This document shows positions 1 to 6,659 of a stretch of DNA of 37,852 nt, piece by piece. Under the pieces are notes generated by a model. The model was not told the DNA's origin. It saw only the letters and a list, made by a program, of their open reading frames with translations, and did not search any database. This DNA is from Bacteroidales bacterium M2 (lineage in GTDB: Bacteria > Bacteroidota > Bacteroidia > Bacteroidales > Muribaculaceae). The first letter of the stretch is position 1; every line of letters begins with the position of its first letter. Position numbers and translations under genes: made by a program. Location: contig LUJM01000122.1 of the NCBI GenBank assembly GCA_001689415.1, positions 1 through 37,852 on the forward strand, in the 5' to 3' direction.

Positions 1-204
1 CGAGGCTTGTCTAATAGGAGAGCCAAGCTCCTATCGCTGACACTCTTTTTCCTTAAGTAAACAGCATTGTGCCGCGACCCTACGAGAGGGTGTATTGAAA
101 AAATGATTTTTATGCTTAACTTAGTGACATTGCGGCATGCCGCGACCCTACGAGAAGGCGGTTAGATAGAGCGTTGACAATCTGCGAATCAGTGTCGCCT
201 TAAT
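1..204 (+). repeat. Dispersed intergenic repeat, copy A (may be cut by the window edge)
   Basis: Bases 1-92 match 27070-27161 without gaps and with few mismatches. The reverse complement of 26884-27032 matches 1-86 and then 155-204. The core contains a GAGAGCCAAGCTCCTATCG block and a TAAACAGCATTGTGCCGCG block. Inside this copy the 16-mer GCCGCGACCCTACGAG occurs at 71-86 and 139-154. It marks an imperfect 68-base tandem duplication that copy B lacks. A perfect palindrome GCGGCATGCCGC lies at 132-143. No convincing reading frame is present, so this is a non-coding repeat rather than a gene remnant. Confidence 0.85.
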
Positions 205-241
205 CCTTGCCGTTATGTTGTCGGGGCATTCGTGTGTGTCC

Positions 242-300
242 CACTGTCCCATTTGTCCCACGGTGAGAAAAGTGGGACACTTGGGACACTTGGGACAGTG
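242..300. repeat. Inverted repeat built of TGTCCCA/TGGGACA units
   Basis: The left arm (242-261) carries CACTGTCCCA and TTTGTCCCAC. The right arm (272-300) carries GTGGGACAC, TTGGGACAC and TTGGGACAGTG. The loop is about ten bases. The right arm is a 9-base tandem array, and the unequal unit number lets the arms pair in more than one register. It lies just past the rnhB stop on the minus strand, so it may end that transcript, although no clear T-run follows. Confidence 0.7.
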
Positions 301-312
301 CTGTAAGAGCTG

Positions 313-933
313 TCACTCCAGGCCGGGGATCGTCGGCTGGGCGAGCAAGCGGAACGACATGCGGTGGAGTGGAGTCGTACCGTAAAGTTCAATAGCATGG
401 CGGTGAGCAGCAGTTGGATAGCCCTTATTATCGGCCCAGCCATATTGAGGATACTGCTCGGCGGCGGCGGTCATATAGAGGTCGCGCTCTGTCTTGGCAA
501 GGACCGATGCTGCCGCGATATTGGCAAAGCGACCGTCGCCCTTGACATATGTGTTAAATGGGATAGAGCCGTACGGTTTGAATCTGTTTCCGTCGACGGC
601 CACAGCCCCGGGTTGCGGGGTCAACTGAGCCAGAGCACGGTGCATGGCCGTAATCGACGCCTGGAGTATGTTGATTTCGTCAATCTCCTCGGGCGACACC
701 ATTGCAATGGCCCAAGCCACAGCCTCGGCCTTGATAAGGTCGCGAAGCTCCATACGGCGATGCTCGGTCAGCTGTTTTGAATCATTTAGGTAAGGATGCG
801 TAAAATCATCGGGCAATATCACTGCCGCTGCCACCACCGGCCCGGCAAGGCAGCCACGCCCGGCCTCGTCTGTACCGGCTTCCAACACGCCGGGGATAGA
901 GCACGCAGGCAGGGGATTATGTAAGCGAGGCAT
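313..933 (-). CDS. rnhB: Ribonuclease HII
   Basis: RNase HII cuts the RNA strand of RNA-DNA hybrids and nicks at single ribonucleotides in DNA, so it acts in genome maintenance in the cytoplasm. At 206 residues it has the usual length. The family signature TDEAGRGCLAGPV is at 21-33, giving Asp22 and Glu23. The remaining carboxylates are Asp114 (VDGN) and Asp151 (AKTERD), and the C-terminal HRMSF segment is present, so the active site looks complete. The start codon lies inside the 3' end of the upstream repressor gene with a 17-base overlap, which suggests translational coupling and transcription from the repressor promoter. The function is secure. Confidence 0.95.
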   Translation of the reverse strand: MPRLHNPLPACSIPGVLEAGTDEAGRGCLAGPVVAAAVILPDDFTHPYLNDSKQLTEHRRMELRDLIKAEAVAWAIAMVSPEEIDEINILQASITAMHRALAQLTPQPGAVAVDGNRFKPYGSIPFNTYVKGDGRFANIAAASVLAKTERDLYMTAAAEQYPQYGWADNKGYPTAAHRHAIELYGTTPLHRMSFRLLAQPTIPGLE

Positions 934-1594
934 GGTTGATAACGTGTTTTACAAGATACAATGCTTCGATATCCTTGCGCGGCACTTCCACATCCTCATA
1001 GTCGGGATTTGCACTGTGGAGCGTCACAAGCTCGGGATCAGCATTGCGACGTACATATTTGACCAATCGAAAATCGGGCAGCACTACCACATATATATTT
1101 CCCCACATAATCGGCGCATCGAGCGACACCGGCTGAATGGAGATATAGCAGCCCGGCAACAGCTTGGGCACCATTGAATTACCCGACACATGCACGATAG
1201 GGTTGTCGGGATTAAGCCCCGGCAATACCATGCGGCCAATCATATGCTCCTCGGTGAGCATACGCTCGAGCTTGGTAGTACCGGCTGTTACATCAATATC
1301 GTAGATCGGGGCGCCCTGGGCGGCTTTCTTGGCGTTATCTTTTGGGAAAGGCACATCCGAGCCACTTACAAGCCATTCTTTCGACACGCCCGTATTGGCC
1401 ACAATGCGCGATATCAAACCCTCGCCCGGTACAATCTTGCCGGTAAGCACCCTCGAAAGATTGCCCGGGTCGAGCCCGATAAGTTTACTGAATTCTGCCT
1501 GGCTCTTGCGCGATAGCTTTATGAGCCACTTGATGCGGTCGACCACTGTGGCCGACTGCGATGGCATATCTATGTCTGCGATATTCTTAGCCAT
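917..1594 (-). CDS. LexA/CI-like repressor: helix-turn-helix plus S24 peptidase
   Basis: This is a cytoplasmic DNA-binding repressor with a self-cleaving domain. I chose the ATG giving MAKNIAD (225 residues), because an upstream in-frame ATG at 1630 lies 5' of the -7 promoter box. Residues about 33-52 form an XRE-type helix-turn-helix. The second half is an S24 domain with catalytic Ser140 in GNSMVPK and Lys179 in RLVKY. An Ala104-Gly105 pair in VTAGTT is a likely autocleavage site. In this family RecA filaments on damaged DNA trigger cleavage. It may be the genomic LexA, but phage CI-type repressors share this architecture. It is the first gene of a two-gene unit with rnhB. Confidence 0.88.
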   Translation of the reverse strand: MAKNIADIDMPSQSATVVDRIKWLIKLSRKSQAEFSKLIGLDPGNLSRVLTGKIVPGEGLISRIVANTGVSKEWLVSGSDVPFPKDNAKKAAQGAPIYDIDVTAGTTKLERMLTEEHMIGRMVLPGLNPDNPIVHVSGNSMVPKLLPGCYISIQPVSLDAPIMWGNIYVVVLPDFRLVKYVRRNADPELVTLHSANPDYEDVEVPRKDIEALYLVKHVINHASLT

Positions 1595-1619
1595 TGTACA
1601 TATGCTTTCTAATCCGTTG

Positions 1620-1651
1620 CAAATATACAATATAAATTGCTAATCAGCAAA
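1620..1651 (-). promoter_or_regulatory. Bacteroidetes promoter for the S24 repressor and rnhB
   Basis: Read on the minus strand, TTTG (1648-1651) is followed after exactly 20 bases by TATATTTG (1620-1627). This matches the Bacteroidetes -33/-7 consensus. The expected transcript start falls near 1613, about 20 bases before the chosen ATG. Confidence 0.75.
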
Positions 1652-1676
1652 TAAAAATGAATCAGCCGTATAGGGG

Positions 1677-3323
1677 TCAGTCCTCGTCCTTAGGATAGAT
1701 ATCATCCTTGTTGAGCGGACGGCGCTCTTCGTACCACTTGAACTTGGGCAGATAGTAGAGGCTCTTTCGTGCCAGGAACAGCGGCGTTGCCGTGCCTGTA
1801 GTCTCGGGCCACATCTTCACCGACTCGGTCGCACGGCCCTTGAAATAGGCTGTGAGGAAGCTGCTCTGGGCGTTTACAATCTTGTTTATGGTCGAGTCGT
1901 TCTCTTCGGGGTACATTATGATTTCTACATTGCCGTTGATATCGAGACGCCTCAACTCGCCGCCGACAAAATTTGCCACCATTTCCTTGCCGCTCAACTG
2001 CTGGAAATGCGGTCCCTCGATATGCTCGGCAGCAAAGGCCTGGTCGGGCAGTACGGCACGTTCTATGGTACTGTCGTTGAGCAACATCTCAATCACATTG
2101 CCGAAAATCTGACGTTCCTCGCTCCATACTACCGGGTTGATAAACATGCGCAGGGTTGAATCGCGCTCGGTAAAGCGCAATGAATCGCATACGCCTTGCA
2201 GGTCGGCACGGTAAAACCTCACCCCCGGATGCACTACAGCCACATGCGATGTGTCGACGCGCACCGATGCCTTTATGCCCTTGATAGTGTCTTCGGCAAT
2301 CTTGACGGTATCGTAGAGGGCTGCCGTGCGTATATAACGCCCATGCAGATATAGGGTATCGGGGCCGTTGTAATGCTTGATCAGCGCCTTGCCGGTGACA
2401 AAGGCTGTGTCGGCAATCTCGTCATAAAATCCATAGTTGCCACAAACCTGGGCATCGTGCACGCTGTCGGTCAGCACCATGCCGCCCCAAGCTTCGCCAT
2501 ATCCTCGCGTACGGTCGTAGAAAATCGTATCGGCAGTAAGGGTGTGGTGCTGGGCTGTGACGATTGTAGAGCGGTCGTAGAGGGTCGTACGGTTACTGTC
2601 GGTATCGTAAACGCCGAGGGTGGTATATATGGTGCCGCGCTGATTTACAACCTCGCTTGGCGAGAACAGCTGCGCTATATGCGTGCCGGTGTTATAATAC
2701 AGCGTGTCGGTATATATGTCGAGAGTATCGCTTTGGTTACGCGAATTGAGGTGTACGTTAGTGTAGAAGTTGGCCTCTTTGGTCGAGGGCACGTACTCGC
2801 CGTAGAGCGATGTAAGGGTGTTTGAGGGGTCGGTAAGTTTGCCGCCAACCTCGTAGTAGCCCAAGTCGATAGCGAGATCGTAGATAAACACATCGGTCTC
2901 GAGCATCACATCGCGGTTGATGAGCTTTACCTTCTTGCCGGGGTCGGCATAGAGGGTGGCAATCTCGGAAACGCCGTCGTAGTCGAGTTCGTCGGCATAG
3001 ACAAAGAGCGTGTCGCCCTGCTCCATGCTCACATTACCGAAAGCCTGCAAAGACTCCGACGCCTCGAAAAAGTGCGCACTGTCGCACTTCATGGTCATCG
3101 GCCCTTTGGTAAATACCACATTGTCGATAACCGTCAGGAAGGAATCGAAAGGCTCTTTGCGCAAAAGCTCGGCATGCTCCAGAAACACCCGGTTTCCGGC
3201 AGAGCGGTCGGCATGGGGAATCTGTGGCCGTATCGGCGGTGTGGGACGGTCGTGGGGGGCCAACGCCATAAGCGCCGGCAATGCAAGCAGTAAAAAAGCT
3301 ATAAAGAATGACTTACGGCTCAT
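1677..3323 (-). CDS. OstA/LptA-like periplasmic protein
   Basis: This 548-residue protein has an N-terminal signal peptide (hydrophobic residues about 7-22). It is made of short beta-strand repeats of the OstA/LptA type, with segments such as YADELDYDG, YGFYDEIADTAFVTG and VWSEERQIFGNVIEM. LptA-family proteins bridge the periplasm and carry lipopolysaccharide to the outer membrane. In Bacteroidetes larger OstA-like proteins of this size take this position. It starts 42 bases after the stop of the SurA-like foldase gene, so both are probably one transcript with a shared role in outer-membrane assembly. The LPS role is inferred from family and neighbour. The C-terminal part (about 500-548) is charged and lacks the repeat look. 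Confidence 0.78.
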   Translation of the reverse strand: MSRKSFFIAFLLLALPALMALAPHDRPTPPIRPQIPHADRSAGNRVFLEHAELLRKEPFDSFLTVIDNVVFTKGPMTMKCDSAHFFEASESLQAFGNVSMEQGDTLFVYADELDYDGVSEIATLYADPGKKVKLINRDVMLETDVFIYDLAIDLGYYEVGGKLTDPSNTLTSLYGEYVPSTKEANFYTNVHLNSRNQSDTLDIYTDTLYYNTGTHIAQLFSPSEVVNQRGTIYTTLGVYDTDSNRTTLYDRSTIVTAQHHTLTADTIFYDRTRGYGEAWGGMVLTDSVHDAQVCGNYGFYDEIADTAFVTGKALIKHYNGPDTLYLHGRYIRTAALYDTVKIAEDTIKGIKASVRVDTSHVAVVHPGVRFYRADLQGVCDSLRFTERDSTLRMFINPVVWSEERQIFGNVIEMLLNDSTIERAVLPDQAFAAEHIEGPHFQQLSGKEMVANFVGGELRRLDINGNVEIIMYPEENDSTINKIVNAQSSFLTAYFKGRATESVKMWPETTGTATPLFLARKSLYYLPKFKWYEERRPLNKDDIYPKDED

Positions 3324-3365
3324 CTTATCAAGTTGTCGGGCTCTAAGGCAAGCACACCGGCTGTC

Positions 3366-4721
3366 TTATTTAACCCAGCCTTTGTGGCGGAAATCGCAGC
3401 CGCGCCAACCGTCTTCGATACGCACGTAGGTATCTTTAATCTTTTTGGCAATCCACTTGTCTACGATTTCCTGACTGCGGGCCTGCTCATACATATTCTT
3501 GATTGTCTGGTAATCATCGGCAAGGTTTGCCTGGTGGGCATCGATACGCGATGTGAGACGCACAACGGCAATGACCTCGCGGGCACTCTTGGGGTTGCGC
3601 ATGATGAACGGCTTGGAAATCTCGCCGGGCTGGAGTTTCGACACAGCCATGGCGACTTCCTGGGGCAGCTCCGACATCTCGAAGCGTGTGGTGTTTGTCT
3701 CGGCATTGACCATTACACCGTTGCTCATACGTGTGTCTTTATCCTGCGACACGAGCTTCACAGCCTCTTCGAAAGTCATGGTTTTCTTCTCTACGATATC
3801 ATTGCGTACAGAGTCGAGACGTGCCATAGCCTCGTCCTTGTCTTTCTGCGACACCTTCGGACGCAAAAGGATGTGGCGCGAATTGATACGGTCGCCGCGC
3901 TTCTCGATTAGCTGTATGATATGGAAACCATACTCGGTTTCAACGATTTTCGACACCTTCTTGGGGTCGTTGAGGTTGAATGCCACGGCAGCGTATTCGG
4001 GCACAAGCTCAGCACGGCCCTTGAAGCCGATCTCGCCGCCACGAACAGACTCCGGAGCTTCGGAATACAGAATCGCCAGAGTCGAGAACTCGCTTTCACC
4101 CTTGGTGACACGGTCGGAATAATCGCGCAGACGAGCCTTCACGTCATCGATTTCCTGACGAGGAATCACAGGGTTGAGGGTCAGCAGCTGCACCTCGACC
4201 TGCAGTGGTATGAATGGTATGCTATCTTTGGGCAGGCCGTCGAAGTAACGGCGCACATCGCCGGGGGTAACCTTGATATCCTTGGTCAAGCCCGAGCGCA
4301 CCTGCTGCACACGCATACGGTTGCGCATGTTGGTGGCATAGTATTCGCGGATATCGGGGAATGCCTTGCGGAAATACTGCTCTACCTTTTCGCGGCTGCC
4401 GAGGTTGGTAATCAGGAAGTTCATCTGGGCATCGACCTGCATCTGCACCATCGATTCCTGCACTTCTATGGTATCGATATCAGCCTGATGCAAGAACAGG
4501 CGGTCGATAGCAATCTGCTCCGGAATGACACAGTAGGGATCGCCGGGAATGCTCATACGCTCATTCTGAAGATCCATGTAGGCCTGCTCTATCTCCGATT
4601 TATATATAGGCTCATCGCCAATCATCCAGGCAACCTCATCAATAACGTTGTCGCCCGAAGCGGCGAAAAGGCCGGCGGCAACCATAAGGGTGAGGCCGCT
4701 CAGTAGTGATTTCTTATTCAT
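3366..4721 (-). CDS. SurA-like periplasmic peptidyl-prolyl isomerase
   Basis: This is a secreted foldase of 451 residues. The ATG start giving MNKKSLLSGL is preferred over an upstream TTG because it begins directly with the signal peptide (about 3-22). A SurA-type N-terminal region is followed by two parvulin-like domains. The first is around 165-275, with the GGEIGF and GFHIIQLIEKR motifs. The second is around 280-385, starting at SRHILLRPK and containing SNGVM and ELPQEV. These proteins escort unfolded outer-membrane proteins across the periplasm. It heads a transcript with the OstA-like gene. Bacteroidales often carry several SurA paralogues side by side, but only one is visible here. Confidence 0.9.
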   Translation of the reverse strand: MNKKSLLSGLTLMVAAGLFAASGDNVIDEVAWMIGDEPIYKSEIEQAYMDLQNERMSIPGDPYCVIPEQIAIDRLFLHQADIDTIEVQESMVQMQVDAQMNFLITNLGSREKVEQYFRKAFPDIREYYATNMRNRMRVQQVRSGLTKDIKVTPGDVRRYFDGLPKDSIPFIPLQVEVQLLTLNPVIPRQEIDDVKARLRDYSDRVTKGESEFSTLAILYSEAPESVRGGEIGFKGRAELVPEYAAVAFNLNDPKKVSKIVETEYGFHIIQLIEKRGDRINSRHILLRPKVSQKDKDEAMARLDSVRNDIVEKKTMTFEEAVKLVSQDKDTRMSNGVMVNAETNTTRFEMSELPQEVAMAVSKLQPGEISKPFIMRNPKSAREVIAVVRLTSRIDAHQANLADDYQTIKNMYEQARSQEIVDKWIAKKIKDTYVRIEDGWRGCDFRHKGWVK

Positions 4722-4749
4722 TAGTAAGCACTTCAATTAGATGCAACTG

Positions 4750-4757
4750 CAAAGTTA
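4750..4757 (-). promoter_or_regulatory. Probable -7 box for the SurA-OstA unit
   Basis: TAACTTTG on the minus strand fits TAnnTTTG and lies 29 bases before the SurA-like ATG. No good TTTG is found at the -33 position. Confidence 0.45.
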
Positions 4758-4895
4758 AACCATTTTTGCGACTTTACCCTACTCTTTAATAATTTTTATC
4801 TATTCAAGCCCCGCACAGGGATAAAAAACAGGGCATACGCAAAAAAATCGCAATAAGTGTGTAACGTTTTCACCCTTGCTGTGTCTTATAGGTGT

Positions 4896-5393
4896 ATGAC
4901 ATCCGGAGAATTCGAAATATTGGCCCGCGGTCTTACGCCCCGCCTACGCACGGAAGCACGCCGTATCGTCGCCGACGATATGGATGCCGACGACGTGGTG
5001 CAGGACATCATGCTCCGACTGTGGAGTATGCGCGACAGGCTCGATGCCCTGCAGTCGGTAGAGGCTTTCGCCCTCATTGCCACCCGACGGCAGGCTATCA
5101 ACACCCTGCGTCGCATTCATCCCGAGCGGCACATGGCGCTGGACGAGAGCATTGAAGGCGATACATCGCCCGAGGAGCAGATGATCGAATCGCAACGACG
5201 CGATACCGCCGACGCCGTGATGTCGCAATTGCCCGACAGCCAGCAGACCCTGCTAAAGCTAAGGCATATCGAAGGCTACGACAATGCCACAATCGCAGCC
5301 TTACTGGGTACAAGCGAGGGCGCAGTACGTACCGCCCTTTCACGAGCCCGCCGACATGTGGCGACAATCTTTCAAAAACAATATACGCTATGA
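4896..5393 (+). CDS. ECF-type RNA polymerase sigma factor
   Basis: This is a cytoplasmic sigma-70 family factor that redirects RNA polymerase to a small regulon. I take the ATG giving MTSGEF (165 residues) rather than the upstream GTG at 4857. Region 2 includes DDVVQDIMLRLW (about 32-43). Region 4 is at about 117-155, with the helix-turn-helix in ATIAALLGTSEGAVRTALSR. There is no extra domain. The stop overlaps the start of the next gene by four bases (ATGA), the usual arrangement for a sigma factor and its membrane-bound partner. Confidence 0.9.
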   Translation: MTSGEFEILARGLTPRLRTEARRIVADDMDADDVVQDIMLRLWSMRDRLDALQSVEAFALIATRRQAINTLRRIHPERHMALDESIEGDTSPEEQMIESQRRDTADAVMSQLPDSQQTLLKLRHIEGYDNATIAALLGTSEGAVRTALSRARRHVATIFQKQYTL

Positions 5394-5929
5394 AGATACC
5401 TCACCTCACACGCGGCCACGATGCCGATTCGATACGCAACCTGGTAGGGCGTTTTCTCGACGGCGATACCACCCCGGCCCAGGAACAGGCCATATACACA
5501 TACTACGCCAGCCACAGCGAGCTGCCCGGCGACCTCGAAAGCTACAGGCCGATGTTTGGCTGGTATGCGGCAATTACACCGCAGCGCCGCAAGCGCAACC
5601 GCTCCAAAATCGCAGGCATTGCGGCAGCTATCGCCGTACTCGTTGTTGCAGGGGTAGCCTTGATAGGGCAGAATAATTCGAGCACCGACAGGCTGTATGC
5701 CTCATATAAAGGCAGCTATATAATACGCGACGGTCAGAAAATCGACGACATATCATTGATTTACGCCAACCTCGCATGTGCCGAACTTATGGCCGACAGC
5801 ATTATCGACCAGGCCGACCAAATGGCCAAGCGCATCGAGCAAAGCGACGATATCCTTATCGAAAACGTCTTGTCGAACATCGACGACCCGCAACTTGCCA
5901 AAGAAATCAAAGAGGCATTTTACGAATAA
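5390..5929 (+). CDS. Single-pass membrane protein, candidate anti-sigma factor
   Basis: This 179-residue protein has a cytoplasmic-looking N-terminus (1-70) with a DADSIRNLVGRFLDGDTTPAQEQ stretch typical of small helical domains in sigma partners. A basic RRKRNRSK stop follows, then one transmembrane helix (about 75-93) and a C-terminal extracytoplasmic part. It is translationally coupled to the ECF sigma gene. From position and topology I infer an anti-sigma role. I see no zinc-binding HxxxCxxC motif, so it is not a ZAS-type anti-sigma, and the assignment stays tentative. Confidence 0.6.
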   Translation: MKIPHLTRGHDADSIRNLVGRFLDGDTTPAQEQAIYTYYASHSELPGDLESYRPMFGWYAAITPQRRKRNRSKIAGIAAAIAVLVVAGVALIGQNNSSTDRLYASYKGSYIIRDGQKIDDISLIYANLACAELMADSIIDQADQMAKRIEQSDDILIENVLSNIDDPQLAKEIKEAFYE

Positions 5930-5935
5930 AACATA

Positions 5936-5943
5936 TACCTTTG
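5936..5943 (+). promoter_or_regulatory. Possible -7 box upstream of the helical-repeat protein
   Basis: TACCTTTG fits TAnnTTTG and lies just after the stop of the membrane protein, 21 bases before the next ATG. The -33 region has only a weak TTTT, so the gene may also be read from the sigma operon. Confidence 0.35.
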
Positions 5944-5964
5944 TAAATATTATAATTCACTGCT

Positions 5965-6654
5965 ATGAAACAGTTTATCATATTAGCCATCGCATTATTC
6001 TTCGTTCTGCCCGCCACGGCACAGGGCAAAATCGACCGCGTGATTGCCGACATCGAAAACAAACCCGATGTAGAAACCACCTACTCAGAGCGCCGCACCA
6101 CCAAGGACCACAAACTCTACCGCATCACCACGGTAATCAATTTCCGCAACGAGGCCTACTACAAACGCCTTGTCAAGGCATTTGAAGACGAGCGCGGCAA
6201 CACTATCAGCGCGGTCAAGACCATTGGCTCGCGCACATATAAATTTGCCGACGACAAAGGCACAAGCACTTACACCCTCTCCATACGCTCCGTAGTAAAG
6301 ACCTGGAGAAGAAACGATGACAAAGGAGGCGATGACGAGAGCCTGATCGAAACCAACATCGACCCAAAAGGCGACACTTTCGTAACCACTACAAAGTGCA
6401 ACAGCAAAGAAATAGCCAAAATACAGCGCGAAATTTCGCGCAAACAGGCCGCTATCGAACGCGAACACGCCAAGATGCAACGCGACTTTGCCCGCAAGCA
6501 GGCCGCTATCGAGCGCGAGCAAGCCAAGATGCAGCGCGACATCGCTCGCCGACAGGCTGAAATCGAGCGCGAGCATGCAAAAATGCAGCGCGAGTTCGCT
6601 CGCAATCAAAGCAAGCGCAACGCAAAAAACGACGAATACGCACTAAACAAATAG
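5965..6654 (+). CDS. Secreted protein with a charged helical repeat tail
   Basis: This 229-residue protein has a clear signal peptide (MKQFIILAIALFFVLPATAQ). A globular part (about 21-150) resembles Bacteroides DUF5024-type proteins in style (IDRVIADIENKPDVETTYSE), but I cannot confirm the family by eye. Residues about 155-212 form a tail with an 18-residue period, three full units and a partial fourth, of the form RxxxRxQAxIERExAKMQ. The repeat also shows at DNA level as 54-base units from about 6424 to 6600. Such Glu/Arg/Lys-rich runs form long single helices or coiled coils. The gene follows the ECF sigma pair, and its stop lies five bases from the end of the convergent pectinase gene. Its function is unknown. 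Confidence 0.75.
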   Translation: MKQFIILAIALFFVLPATAQGKIDRVIADIENKPDVETTYSERRTTKDHKLYRITTVINFRNEAYYKRLVKAFEDERGNTISAVKTIGSRTYKFADDKGTSTYTLSIRSVVKTWRRNDDKGGDDESLIETNIDPKGDTFVTTTKCNSKEIAKIQREISRKQAAIEREHAKMQRDFARKQAAIEREQAKMQRDIARRQAEIEREHAKMQREFARNQSKRNAKNDEYALNK

Positions 6655-6659
6655 AGCTT

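Noticed and set aside
1..204. CRISPR array
   Set aside because: Only two copies of a 16-mer with 52 bases between them are present, within a dispersed repeat. There are no regular spacers or cas genes.
242..300. G-quadruplex
   Set aside because: Each strand has only three adjacent GGG tracts in the array, one short of a canonical intramolecular quadruplex.
917..1630. Longer start (MYICNGLE) for the S24 repressor
   Set aside because: The -7 box TATATTTG at 1620-1627 would leave this ATG at or before the transcript start. The ATG at 1594 fits better.
6085..6609. Long minus-strand frames opposite the helical-repeat protein
   Set aside because: They mirror the repetitive Glu/Arg/Lys codons of the real gene and contain no recognisable domain.
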